A DNA stretch of 64,000 bases from Devosia oryzisoli. GTDB lineage: Bacteria > Pseudomonadota > Alphaproteobacteria > Rhizobiales > Devosiaceae. Position numbers and translations under genes: made by a program. Under the pieces are notes generated by a model. The model was not told the DNA's origin. It did no database searches and saw nothing but the letters and a program-made list of their open reading frames with translations. Below, piece after piece: positions 28,242-38,633 of this stretch (the stretch's first letter is position 1; each line of letters opens with the position of its first letter). Location of the stretch: the NCBI RefSeq assembly GCF_014837245.1, contig NZ_JACYFU010000001.1:744001-808000 (forward strand). Direction: 5' to 3'.

Positions 28242-30122
28242 TTATTGGCCGAAGTTTGTGGTGAGCAGGGTGTTGAGGGCCTGCTGGTTGATGCGCAGCT
28301 GGGCATCGTCGCGCAGCGCCCCGATGAATTCCGATGCGACACCCTGGCGGGCCTCGGCGTCGATGCTGTCGAGGGCCTGCTGGTTGAGCGGATCGCTGGG
28401 CGGAGTCGTTTCAGCGACCGAGTAGACAATGGTATCGCCGGTGCTATTGACCACCGATCCGTTGGCCTGAGGTCCACCCGAGAAAACCGCTGATGCCACC
28501 ACTTGGTCCACCGTTCCGTCTTCCGAACCAAACCGCGTGAACGGCGTGCTAATCTGCGGGAACACGTTCAGGGACGCCGCAATCTCTTCGATCGTTTCAC
28601 CCTTGTCGAGCCGGCTCACCAGGTCTTTGCTCAGGGCTTCGAGAGCCTGGCTCGTGCGCTGGTCTGTCATGGCCTGCTGAATTGCTGGGCGCACTTCCTC
28701 GAGCGTCTGGTCGCGCGCGGGCTGGACTTCCACAAGATCGAACCAGAGATTGGCGTTGTTGGAAATCCGCACCGCCGGCGTCAGCTTCTCTTCTTCGGCC
28801 TTGAAGATGGCCTGGCTGATGGTTTGCTGGTCCTGCGGCGTGAGCGAGGGCACTACGCTCAGTTCCGAGCCGCCAGCGGTCACGTCGGCTTCATAGAGAT
28901 CGAGGCCGAACCGTTCGGCGATCTCCGTCAGTGGACGGAAGGCCGCGCGGAGTTCCTCGATCTGGTCGAGCACGTCGTTTACCTCGTTACGCGCCTTGGC
29001 GGTCGCCAGCGACATCGCAATGTCGTCCCGCGCATCCGCCAGGGTGCTCTGGTGGGCCGGTTGAACCGCACTCACGCGCACGGCGCGACGGCCACCGACG
29101 CCGTCGATGATCGTGAAGGCTCCGGCCTCCAGACCAAAGGCGGCGTCGGCCAGTGCCGTGTCGGTCACTTCCGATCTTGCCAGCGTACCGAGGTCGGTCG
29201 GGGTGACATTCGTCTGGCTGACGAGCTGGTCAAACGGGGTACCGGCGGCAAGGCCGTCCTGGAACGCCTGCTCAATCTCCGGCGTGCTCAGCACGACCTG
29301 GTCGATGGTGCGGCGTTCGGGCGTCGAAAGCGAAGCCTTGGTGCGTTCGTATTCGGCCTCGATCTCCGCATCCGTAAAATCATCGACCAGCGTGTTTGCC
29401 AGCGTGGCAACGGAAAGCTCCACCATCTGGACGCGCCGGGTTTCTACCGTGCGATATTCGGCCTGATGTTGCTGGAGATAGGCCGCCATTTCCTCTTCGG
29501 TCGGCTCGGCAGGCGTGTCGACGTTGAGGGGTCCCAAGGTAATGTAGTTGATGGTGCGTTTGGTGCCGACATAGCCATTAAGCAGCTCGTCAGCCACTTT
29601 GGGCAATCCTGCCCCCGCCAGGAGCGTCTCCTGCAACTGCTGTCGCTTGGCCTCTTTGCTGCGAGCCTGGAAGTACTCCGACTCGGTCCAGCCGCTCTGC
29701 TGAAGGACCTGGCTGAAGATCGAGGGGTCGAAGTTGCCGAGGGTGCCCTGGAAGGAGGGATCCTGGCGCAACATCTGGCTCAACTTGTCTTCAGAGACAC
29801 CAAGATTGAACTGGTCTGCCAGCAAGTCGAGAGAAGCATTGGACGACAGGTTGAGCAGCACCGCCGTCGGGAGGCCCATTGCCTCCGCTTCCGAAACCGT
29901 AGGCACGGAGCCGGTCTGCTGCGCGACCCGGTTCACGAGGCTCTGGTAGGCGCGCATGAACTCGCGCGAGTTGATCTCTTCGCTGCCGACGCGCGCTACA
30001 GTGCTGCTGCCCAAATCGGTAATCACGTTGTTGATACCGAAGCCTGCGATACCCACGAGCATGAATCCACCCAGGATCTTGCCTGGCCAGGATTTTGCAA
30101 AGTCGCGCAAACCATCGAGCAT
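28242..30122 (-). CDS. ppiD: PpiD-type SurA N-terminal domain peptidyl-prolyl isomerase
   Basis: An inner-membrane-anchored periplasmic folding factor. One membrane helix (about residues 15-33, ILGGFMLVGIAGFGI) is followed by a SurA-like N-terminal chaperone domain (VARVGSEEINSREFMRAYQ). A parvulin-like domain lies around residues 230-350, where AFGLEAGAFTI is the family's recognisable strand, and a long C-terminal region completes 626 residues. It starts the leftward run into trpE and is divergent from tpiA. The parvulin domain looks diverged, so isomerase activity is uncertain. Confidence 0.85.
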   Translation of the reverse strand: MLDGLRDFAKSWPGKILGGFMLVGIAGFGINNVITDLGSSTVARVGSEEINSREFMRAYQSLVNRVAQQTGSVPTVSEAEAMGLPTAVLLNLSSNASLDLLADQFNLGVSEDKLSQMLRQDPSFQGTLGNFDPSIFSQVLQQSGWTESEYFQARSKEAKRQQLQETLLAGAGLPKVADELLNGYVGTKRTINYITLGPLNVDTPAEPTEEEMAAYLQQHQAEYRTVETRRVQMVELSVATLANTLVDDFTDAEIEAEYERTKASLSTPERRTIDQVVLSTPEIEQAFQDGLAAGTPFDQLVSQTNVTPTDLGTLARSEVTDTALADAAFGLEAGAFTIIDGVGGRRAVRVSAVQPAHQSTLADARDDIAMSLATAKARNEVNDVLDQIEELRAAFRPLTEIAERFGLDLYEADVTAGGSELSVVPSLTPQDQQTISQAIFKAEEEKLTPAVRISNNANLWFDLVEVQPARDQTLEEVRPAIQQAMTDQRTSQALEALSKDLVSRLDKGETIEEIAASLNVFPQISTPFTRFGSEDGTVDQVVASAVFSGGPQANGSVVNSTGDTIVYSVAETTPPSDPLNQQALDSIDAEARQGVASEFIGALRDDAQLRINQQALNTLLTTNFGQ

Positions 30123-30243
30123 TTCGAACGTTCCAGTTTGGGGTCCAAGCCTTTACCGTCGGCACGGGCGGGGACTAGAAGAGAAGTCGACAGCCGGGGT
30201 TAGGGCAAAGCCCAGTCCGGCGCAAGAGGTAGGAGTAGCAAGA

Positions 30244-30999
30244 TTGACGACCGTTTCACCGCTGATCGCCGGAAACTGGAAGATGAACGGGCTCACGCAC
30301 TCGCTCAGCGAGTTGGCTGAGTTAGCGCGTCTCCTGACGACCGGCGAAGCACCGCGCGCCGTCGTCGTTGTTTGTCCCCCAGCCACCTTGCTGGCCGCAG
30401 TCGCTGCTCAGGGGGCATCGAGCGGCATTCTCGCCGGGGGGCAGGATTGCCATGTCGCGGCTCAGGGTCCGCACACCGGTGACATTGCAGCGGCGATGAT
30501 CGCCGATGCGGGAGGGCAGTTCGTAATCGTGGGGCACTCCGAGCGCCGGGCCGATCATGGCGAAACTGACGAGGTTGTGCGCGCCAAGGCCGAGGCCGCG
30601 ATCGGCGCGGGTCTCAGTCCCATCATCTGCGTCGGTGAAACGGAGGCACAGCGCGACGCCGGAGAGGCGGAAGCCGTCGTTGCGGATCAGTTAGCCCGCT
30701 CCGTGCCCGATGCGGCGGGATCGCATCAGGTGGAGGTGGCTTATGAACCGGTCTGGGCCATCGGAAGCGGCCGCACGCCATCGCTGGAAGAGATTGCCAC
30801 AATGCATAAGGCCATCCGGGATCGGCTTGTGGATCGTTTCGGCGTCAGCCGGGGCGAAGCCATCCGCATTCTTTATGGCGGATCGATGAAGCCGCACAAT
30901 GCCCGCGAAATCCTTGGAGTGGACAACGTCAACGGCGGCTTGGTCGGTGGCGCAAGCCTCTTGGCAAACGACTTCTACACCATTATCTCGGCGGTCTAA
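30244..30999 (+). CDS. tpiA: Triosephosphate isomerase
   Basis: Interconverts DHAP and glyceraldehyde-3-phosphate. Catalytic residues are in place: Lys13 in AGNWKMNG, His98 in IVGHSERRADHGE and Glu168 in VAYEPVWAIGSG, with the phosphate loop ILYGGSMKPHNA near the end. I use the TTG start at 30244 because AGGAG lies eight bases upstream and the resulting 251 residues match the family. An in-frame reading can be extended far upstream into the divergent ppiD region, but the added sequence is not TpiA-like. Confidence 0.93.
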   Translation: MTTVSPLIAGNWKMNGLTHSLSELAELARLLTTGEAPRAVVVVCPPATLLAAVAAQGASSGILAGGQDCHVAAQGPHTGDIAAAMIADAGGQFVIVGHSERRADHGETDEVVRAKAEAAIGAGLSPIICVGETEAQRDAGEAEAVVADQLARSVPDAAGSHQVEVAYEPVWAIGSGRTPSLEEIATMHKAIRDRLVDRFGVSRGEAIRILYGGSMKPHNAREILGVDNVNGGLVGGASLLANDFYTIISAV

Positions 31000-31014
31000 G
31001 AACTGACGGCATCG

Positions 31015-31045
31015 GTCGACTGCGGCAATTTTCGCGGCAGTCGAC
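31015..31045 (+). terminator. Hairpin after tpiA, weak terminator candidate
   Basis: A perfect 9-bp stem, GTCGACTGC at 31015-31023 with GCAGTCGAC at 31037-31045, encloses a 13-nt loop in the tpiA-secG gap. Only TGGTATTTG follows, so it is a poor T tract and termination is uncertain. Confidence 0.4.
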
Positions 31046-31112
31046 TGGTATTTGCCGTATTGCGGGTGTATGAGCCCGCATCCTTGAAGAGACCGACCCA
31101 AAGACGAGTTCC

Positions 31113-31754
31113 ATGGCCAACGTTCTGCTAGTCGCCTATCTGTTGATCGTGCTCGCGCTGATAGCGGTGATCCTGATCCAGCGTTCCGAGGGCGGCGCGC
31201 TGGGTATCGGCGGCGGCGGTGGCGGCGGTATCATGACGGCGCGCGGCTCAGCCAACCTGCTGACGCGGACCACGGCTATTCTCGCGGCCCTGTTTTTTGC
31301 CAGCGCCATCGGCCTGACCCTGCTCAACGAATTCGATCGCGGCACGTCCGGCATTCTGGAGCGGGCCAGCACGACGCAGGGCGGCCAGGAAAACAGCAGC
31401 GTGCTCGATGCGCTCAATGCACTCCAGGGCGACGAAACCGCAAACGACGGACTTCCGGTCCCGGCAATTGATGCGCCGGCGACGACGAACGCACCCGCGA
31501 CCACCACACCTGCGCCAGCCGCTGGCACCAGCGACCTGCCGGTTCCGGCTGCAACGACGGGCACCACGGCTCCCGCCCAGGCACCCGCAGCGACCGCACC
31601 CGCCGCAGGTGGTGATGCGCCGCTGGCGACGGACACCGAGGCGCCCCCGGTCGAAAACACGTCCACCGCTCCCGCCGCTGGCAGCGCGACCACGTCACAG
31701 CCCGCAGCCCCGGCTGCCACCACCGAACAAGCGCCGGCTCCGACCGGCAGCTGA
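31113..31754 (+). CDS. secG: Preprotein translocase subunit SecG with long low-complexity tail
   Basis: SecG is a small partner of SecYE in protein export. The first 75 residues are ordinary SecG: a helix LLVAYLLIVLALIAVILI, the loop QRSEGGALGIGGGGGGG, RGSANLLTRTTAILAALFF and a second helix. After LLNEFDRG come about 140 residues rich in Ala, Thr and Pro, far beyond the family core of 75-110 residues. Such tails occur in alphaproteobacterial SecG, but this one is long. It lies between tpiA and pyrG, the usual order. Confidence 0.93.
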   Translation: MANVLLVAYLLIVLALIAVILIQRSEGGALGIGGGGGGGIMTARGSANLLTRTTAILAALFFASAIGLTLLNEFDRGTSGILERASTTQGGQENSSVLDALNALQGDETANDGLPVPAIDAPATTNAPATTTPAPAAGTSDLPVPAATTGTTAPAQAPAATAPAAGGDAPLATDTEAPPVENTSTAPAAGSATTSQPAAPAATTEQAPAPTGS

Positions 31755-31775
31755 CCGCCGCAAGGCAGACCGAAA

Positions 31776-31806
31776 AAGGGGATGGCGACATCCCCTTCTT
31801 CTTTTT
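31776..31806 (+). terminator. Intrinsic terminator after secG
   Basis: A perfect 9-bp stem, AAGGGGATG at 31776-31784 and CATCCCCTT at 31789-31797, closes a GCGA tetraloop and is followed by CTTCTTTTTG. It lies 22 bp after secG and separates it from pyrG. Confidence 0.85.
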
Positions 31807-31858
31807 GTGTAGAGCGCTTCGGCGTCTCTGCGAATCATTACTCTTGTGCTTATGGTGA

Positions 31859-33493
<1,635 letters not shown>

Positions 33494-33496
33494 GCG

Positions 33497-33673
33497 ATGG
33501 GCGATCTCGTCAATCTTCGTCAGGCGCGCAAGCAGAAGGCGCGCGCCGACAAGGCCGCGACCGCTGATGCCAATCGGCTGGCGTTCGGTCGCATGAAGGC
33601 CGAAAAGCTCAAGACGGCCGCCGAACGGCAGCGCGCCGAAAAGCACATTGATGGACACAAGCGGGACGAATAA
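33497..33673 (+). CDS. DUF4169-family small basic protein
   Basis: A 58-residue ORF three bases after pyrG, MGDLVNLRQARKQKARA..., continuing with ANRLAFGRMKAEK and ending HIDGHKRDE. This is the charged, helical pattern I associate with DUF4169, a small alphaproteobacterial family without known function. Its position suggests co-transcription with pyrG. The stop codon forms the loop of a 10-bp hairpin. About 40% of residues are charged, so a nucleic-acid or ribosome partner is conceivable, but no function is claimed. Confidence 0.8.
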   Translation: MGDLVNLRQARKQKARADKAATADANRLAFGRMKAEKLKTAAERQRAEKHIDGHKRDE

Positions 33674-33683
33674 TCGTCCCGCT
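33660..33683. terminator. Hairpin spanning the DUF4169 stop codon
   Basis: A perfect 10-bp stem, AGCGGGACGA at 33660-33669 with TCGTCCCGCT at 33674-33683, has the loop ATAA that contains the TAA stop. It abuts the stop of the convergent serine hydrolase gene. There is no T run on the plus strand and only TTGTG leftward, so it may terminate weakly or protect 3' ends. Confidence 0.5.
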
Positions 33684-34711
33684 CAGTCGCCTCCGGCTTC
33701 AGCGGGTGCCGGCGCAGCCTCATCTCGCACCACGTCGATGATCGCGCCCATCAGGGCCATCAAGGCATCGCGGTGCCCCGTGCCTGCCGATGGGGCCGTC
33801 GCGTCGGACGTCATCACCACCGAGAGCTCCAGGCTGGGCACGATATAGAGCATCTGCCCGCCATAGCCCCAGGCGTATCGCACCTCCTCGCCGCCGATGC
33901 GGCGCAGGAACCAGCCATAGCCATAGCCGTCGTTGTTGAAGCGCGAGGTCGTTCGCCGCGTCCATGACTGTTCGATCCAGTCCGGCGACACCAGTTGCAT
34001 GCCCTCGGGCGTCCGGCCGCCAGCGCGGTACAACTCTCCGAAGGCGAGCAGCGACATGGGGCTCATCGCCATCTCGTTGCCACCGAGATAGATGCCCTGC
34101 GAATCCTGCTCCCAGCCCGCGATGGCAAAGCCCTCCAGCGGCGCCAGCCAGTCTTTCGCCAGCGCCAGCGTCGATTTTCCGCCCACCTTCGTCAGGATGG
34201 CCGAGAGCAGGTGCGTCGAGCCAGTCGAGTAGAGCATCCGCCCGCCCGGATCATCGATGAACGGCCGGCCCAGAGCCGCGCGCACCCAGTTGTCGCTGGC
34301 GATCCATCGCCCATAGTTGGGCCCCGAGGTGGGCTCCAGCCCCGCCTGCATGGACAACAGGTTACCTACCGTCACCTCGGCCAGCCGGGGGTCCGGATCG
34401 TCCGGCAGGTCATCGGGCAAGAGCTTCGACACCTTCTGGTCCACGCCACTCAGCAGGCCCTTGTCGATGGCGATGCCGACAAGCGCCGAGATGATGCTCT
34501 TGGATGCCGATTTGATGTTGGTGGGCTCATCGGGAGAATGGCCGGCATAGCCCTTTGCGGCGACCACCTCGCCGTCCACCGCCACGATCACCGTTTCAAG
34601 CGGATCAAGCCCTGAGGCGCGCTCGAGGACGGCATCGATTGGCGACTCTTGGGCAACGGTCGCCGCGGGAAACAGCAGACTGGCGGCAAGAAAAAGGGAC
34701 AGCTTGAGCAT
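33683..34711 (-). CDS. Exported serine hydrolase, beta-lactamase/class C-like fold
   Basis: A 342-residue protein with a signal peptide (LSLFLAASLLFPAATVAQ) and the serine beta-lactamase-like fold. The SxxK active-site motif is Ser68-Ala-Ser-Lys71 in TNIKSASKSIISALVG. The second motif is MLYSTGSTHLLSAIL, and the third region reads WGYGGQMLYIVP in place of a KTG triad. This pattern fits the COG1680 peptidase/esterase group rather than a true beta-lactamase. I start at the ATG at 34711; the substrate is unknown. It is an accessory gene between pyrG and eno. Confidence 0.8.
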   Translation of the reverse strand: MLKLSLFLAASLLFPAATVAQESPIDAVLERASGLDPLETVIVAVDGEVVAAKGYAGHSPDEPTNIKSASKSIISALVGIAIDKGLLSGVDQKVSKLLPDDLPDDPDPRLAEVTVGNLLSMQAGLEPTSGPNYGRWIASDNWVRAALGRPFIDDPGGRMLYSTGSTHLLSAILTKVGGKSTLALAKDWLAPLEGFAIAGWEQDSQGIYLGGNEMAMSPMSLLAFGELYRAGGRTPEGMQLVSPDWIEQSWTRRTTSRFNNDGYGYGWFLRRIGGEEVRYAWGYGGQMLYIVPSLELSVVMTSDATAPSAGTGHRDALMALMGAIIDVVRDEAAPAPAEAGGD

Positions 34712-34771
34712 GCCCCTTTCTTGCAAGGGGGTGCGGCGAAATCATGAGGAGGCGCCACTTGCCCTCGGGCG

Positions 34772-35200
34772 TTACCAGTCCACTTGGCAGATGGCGCCGT
34801 CAGCTCCGAATTGCATGGACTTGTCGGTGTACTGGAAGATTTCCAGCTTCACGCCACTCGGGTCGGCCAGCCAGCATTGCCATGTGTGGTCGACACCCAG
34901 CTTCTTGTCGGTCACGGCCACGCCCTTTGCCTTCGCATTGGCCATGAAGGCGTCGATGTCCTCCGTCTCGAGGCAGATGTGGTTGATCTGGTTGGTGTCC
35001 TCGAACCGGGACTCGCCCTTGAGGAAAACCTCCACAAACGTTCGGTTGCCGAAATCAAGATAAAAGCCGATCCGATCATCGCCGCGCTTGAAGTCGAACT
35101 TGGGCGGCACGCCACAGACGTCGCGGTAAAAACTCTCGACCGCGTCCAGGTCACGGGCAAAAATGCAGGTGTGTGCGACCTGCTTGATCAGGGATGGCAT
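34772..35200 (-). CDS. VOC-family protein, glyoxalase I-like
   Basis: A 142-residue protein of the vicinal oxygen chelate superfamily. Two beta-alpha-beta-beta-beta modules give candidate metal ligands His10 (VAHTCIFARD), Glu57 (FVEVFL), His74 (INHICLET) and Glu120 (GVKLEIFQY), the same pattern as lactoylglutathione lyase. The GGAGG site before the ATG at 35200 is strong. Its actual substrate cannot be told. It is divergent from the epimerase-like gene, with 101 bp between the start codons, which suggests shared control. Confidence 0.8.
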   Translation of the reverse strand: MPSLIKQVAHTCIFARDLDAVESFYRDVCGVPPKFDFKRGDDRIGFYLDFGNRTFVEVFLKGESRFEDTNQINHICLETEDIDAFMANAKAKGVAVTDKKLGVDHTWQCWLADPSGVKLEIFQYTDKSMQFGADGAICQVDW

Positions 35201-35301
35201 AAGATATTCCTCCGGAAACTGCAGTATGGACAGACCGCCCTGACATGTTAGGACGGGCGCACCGTTCTGGCCAGCCCCGGCCCGCGGAGGGAGGAACAAC
35301 T

Positions 35302-36258
35302 ATGGCTCGCGTTGTCGTTATCGGTGCCACCGGACACATCGGCACCTACCTCATCCCGCGCCTGGTGCAGGCCGGTCACCGGGTCGTCGCCGTCTCCCGC
35401 GGCACGGCAAAGCCCTATGTTGCGCACCCCGCATGGGCAGAAGCTGAAACGGTTAATCTCGATCGGGCGGCCCTGGAAAAGCAGGGCGATTTCGGCCGAA
35501 CCATCGCCGACTTGCGCGCAGAGATCGTCATCGACAACATCTGCTTCACGCTCGAAAGCGCCACGCAATTGGCCGAAGCCCTCATGGGGCGCGTGCAGCA
35601 GATGATCCACATCGGCACCATCTGGACGCACGGTTTCTCCGAAGTGGTGCCGACGCCGGAAGATGTCACCAAGCGGCCGTTCGGCGATTATGGCGTGCAC
35701 AAAGCCGCCATCGAGGCCTATCTGCTCGATCTGGCGCGACGGCAGGGATTTCCTGTCACCATCCTGCACCCGGGACACATCGTGGGGCAGGGGTGGTCGC
35801 CCCTGAACCCGGCCGGTCATTTCGACAATACTGCGTTCCAGACGCTGGCGCGGGGCGAGGAACTGGCCCTACCCAATTTGGGCATGGAAACGGTGCACCA
35901 CATCCACGCCGACGACATCGCCGTTCTGGCGATGCTGGCCATGGCACACTGGCGCGCTGCGACCGGCGAAGCGTTCCACGCGGTCTCGCCCGGGGCGGTA
36001 ACCCTCCGGCACTATGCGGAAGCCATGGCGCACTGGTTTGGCCAGGAGCCGAACCTGGCATTCCTGCCCTGGGCAGAGTGGAAAGCGCGCCAGAAGCCCG
36101 AAAATGCAGCAGCGACCTGGGAGCACATCGCCCGCTCGCCCAACTGCTCCATCGAAAAGGGGCGTCGTCTGCTGGGGTACGCACCCCGCTACTCATCGCT
36201 CGCCGCTGTGCAGGAATCGGTCGCCTGGCTCCGCGACAACGGTCGCCTCGACATCTGA
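35302..36258 (+). CDS. NAD-dependent epimerase/dehydratase family protein
   Basis: Extended short-chain dehydrogenase fold of 318 residues. The Rossmann motif is VVVIGATGHIGTYLIPRL at the N-terminus, the active-site pair is in DYGVHKAAIE (YxxxK), and ILHPGHIVG follows. The C-terminal part (VHHIHADDIAVLAMLA, HAVSPGAVTLRHYAEAMA) looks like sugar-nucleotide or steroid-type SDRs, but the substrate is not identifiable. The ATG at 35302 has GGAGG nearby. It is divergent from the VOC gene and ends 109 bp before eno. Confidence 0.8.
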   Translation: MARVVVIGATGHIGTYLIPRLVQAGHRVVAVSRGTAKPYVAHPAWAEAETVNLDRAALEKQGDFGRTIADLRAEIVIDNICFTLESATQLAEALMGRVQQMIHIGTIWTHGFSEVVPTPEDVTKRPFGDYGVHKAAIEAYLLDLARRQGFPVTILHPGHIVGQGWSPLNPAGHFDNTAFQTLARGEELALPNLGMETVHHIHADDIAVLAMLAMAHWRAATGEAFHAVSPGAVTLRHYAEAMAHWFGQEPNLAFLPWAEWKARQKPENAAATWEHIARSPNCSIEKGRRLLGYAPRYSSLAAVQESVAWLRDNGRLDI

Positions 36259-36265
36259 ACCGCAC

Positions 36266-36287
36266 CGGACCAGGGTTCCGCTTTTTT
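36266..36287 (+). terminator. Weak terminator candidate before eno
   Basis: CGGA at 36266-36269 can pair with TCCG at 36277-36280, extended by one C-G pair past a mismatch, and is followed by CTTTTTT. The stem is short and imperfect, but the six-T run just after the epimerase-like gene makes termination plausible. Confidence 0.35.
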
Positions 36288-36325
36288 GCGTCGCCCCTCT
36301 TTCCTCCGTCACACGGCGCGTCTAG

Positions 36326-37645
<1,320 letters not shown>

Positions 37646-37650
37646 GCGCC

Positions 37651-38604
37651 ATGACCACCATGCGGGCCCTCGTCATCGAACGATACGGCCCGCCAGAAGA
37701 CGTCTTGCGGCTGGAGCAGGTGCCCCGGCCGCAGCCAAAGCAGGACGAAGTCCTGGTTCGCGTCCACGCTACCGCGCTCAATTCCTGGGATTGGGACTCG
37801 GTCACCGGTACGCCCATGGGCCGCATTACGGGCCCCTTCAAGCCGCCGTTCAAAATCCTGGGCGCCGATGTTGCCGGCACCGTCGAGACCGTGGGGCCGG
37901 GCGTCACCAGCCTGAAGCGGGGCGACCGGGTCTTTGGCGACCTCTCCGGCGGGAAATGGGGCGGTTTTGCCGACTATGTCTGCGCCCCCGCCAGCGTCCT
38001 GGCGCTCATCCCGCCAAGCCTGTCGTTCGTCGACTCGGCGGCCGTTCCCCAGGCCGGTAGCCTCGTCCTCCAGGCTCTGCGCAAGTTCCCTCAATTGGGT
38101 GCGGGCCATATCGTCGTCTTCAACGGGGCCGGGGGCGGCGTTGGCACCTTTGGTATCCAGTTGGCCAAAGCCACCGGCGCGACGATCATTGCCGTTGATC
38201 GGGCGGAAAAACGCGAGGCCCTGCTGGCCCTTGGCGCAGATGGCTTCATCGACTACCAATCCGAGGATTTCACCGCCACCGCGGAGCGCTACGACCTCAT
38301 CATTGACGTGGTCGCCAACCGCCCCGCCAGCCACTATCGGCGCTGCCTCAGGCGCGGCGGCCGTCTGGTGGTGATCGGCGGCACCATTTCAAGCCTCCTC
38401 CGCATTCTCGTCGCGTCCCCCTTCAGCCGCGGCAAGACACTCAGCATCCTCCCGTACAGGATTTCGCCGTCAGACAACCTGACGCTCGCTGCCACGGTCC
38501 GCCCCGTCGTCGATAGCACCTTCGCTCTCGAGGACGGTGCCAAGGCCCTCCGCCGACTCGGCGGAGGTCGAGCGGTCGGCAAGGTGGTCATTACGGTCGA
38601 ATGA
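37651..38604 (+). CDS. Zinc-free medium-chain dehydrogenase/reductase (quinone-oxidoreductase type)
   Basis: A 317-residue MDR protein with the GroES-like N-terminal domain (HATALNSWDWDSVTG, GADVAGTVETVGPGVTSLKRGDRVFG) and an NADPH-binding Rossmann domain (VFNGAGGGVGTFGIQLAK). The zinc-binding cysteines and histidine of alcohol dehydrogenases are missing, so it is probably an NADPH-dependent quinone or enone reductase. It follows eno after 5 bp and may be co-transcribed with it. It ends convergent to amn. Confidence 0.85.
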   Translation: MTTMRALVIERYGPPEDVLRLEQVPRPQPKQDEVLVRVHATALNSWDWDSVTGTPMGRITGPFKPPFKILGADVAGTVETVGPGVTSLKRGDRVFGDLSGGKWGGFADYVCAPASVLALIPPSLSFVDSAAVPQAGSLVLQALRKFPQLGAGHIVVFNGAGGGVGTFGIQLAKATGATIIAVDRAEKREALLALGADGFIDYQSEDFTATAERYDLIIDVVANRPASHYRRCLRRGGRLVVIGGTISSLLRILVASPFSRGKTLSILPYRISPSDNLTLAATVRPVVDSTFALEDGAKALRRLGGGRAVGKVVITVE

Positions 38605-38633
38605 GACCCTGAAACCTTCCCGGGCCCGTCATT

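Noticed and set aside
28503-30203. Open frame of about 560 codons on the plus strand
   Set aside because: It is antisense to ppiD; no domain is recognisable.
29956-30243. Long upstream extension of the tpiA frame
   Set aside because: It runs back into ppiD on the other strand and is not TpiA-like. AGGAG supports the TTG at 30244.
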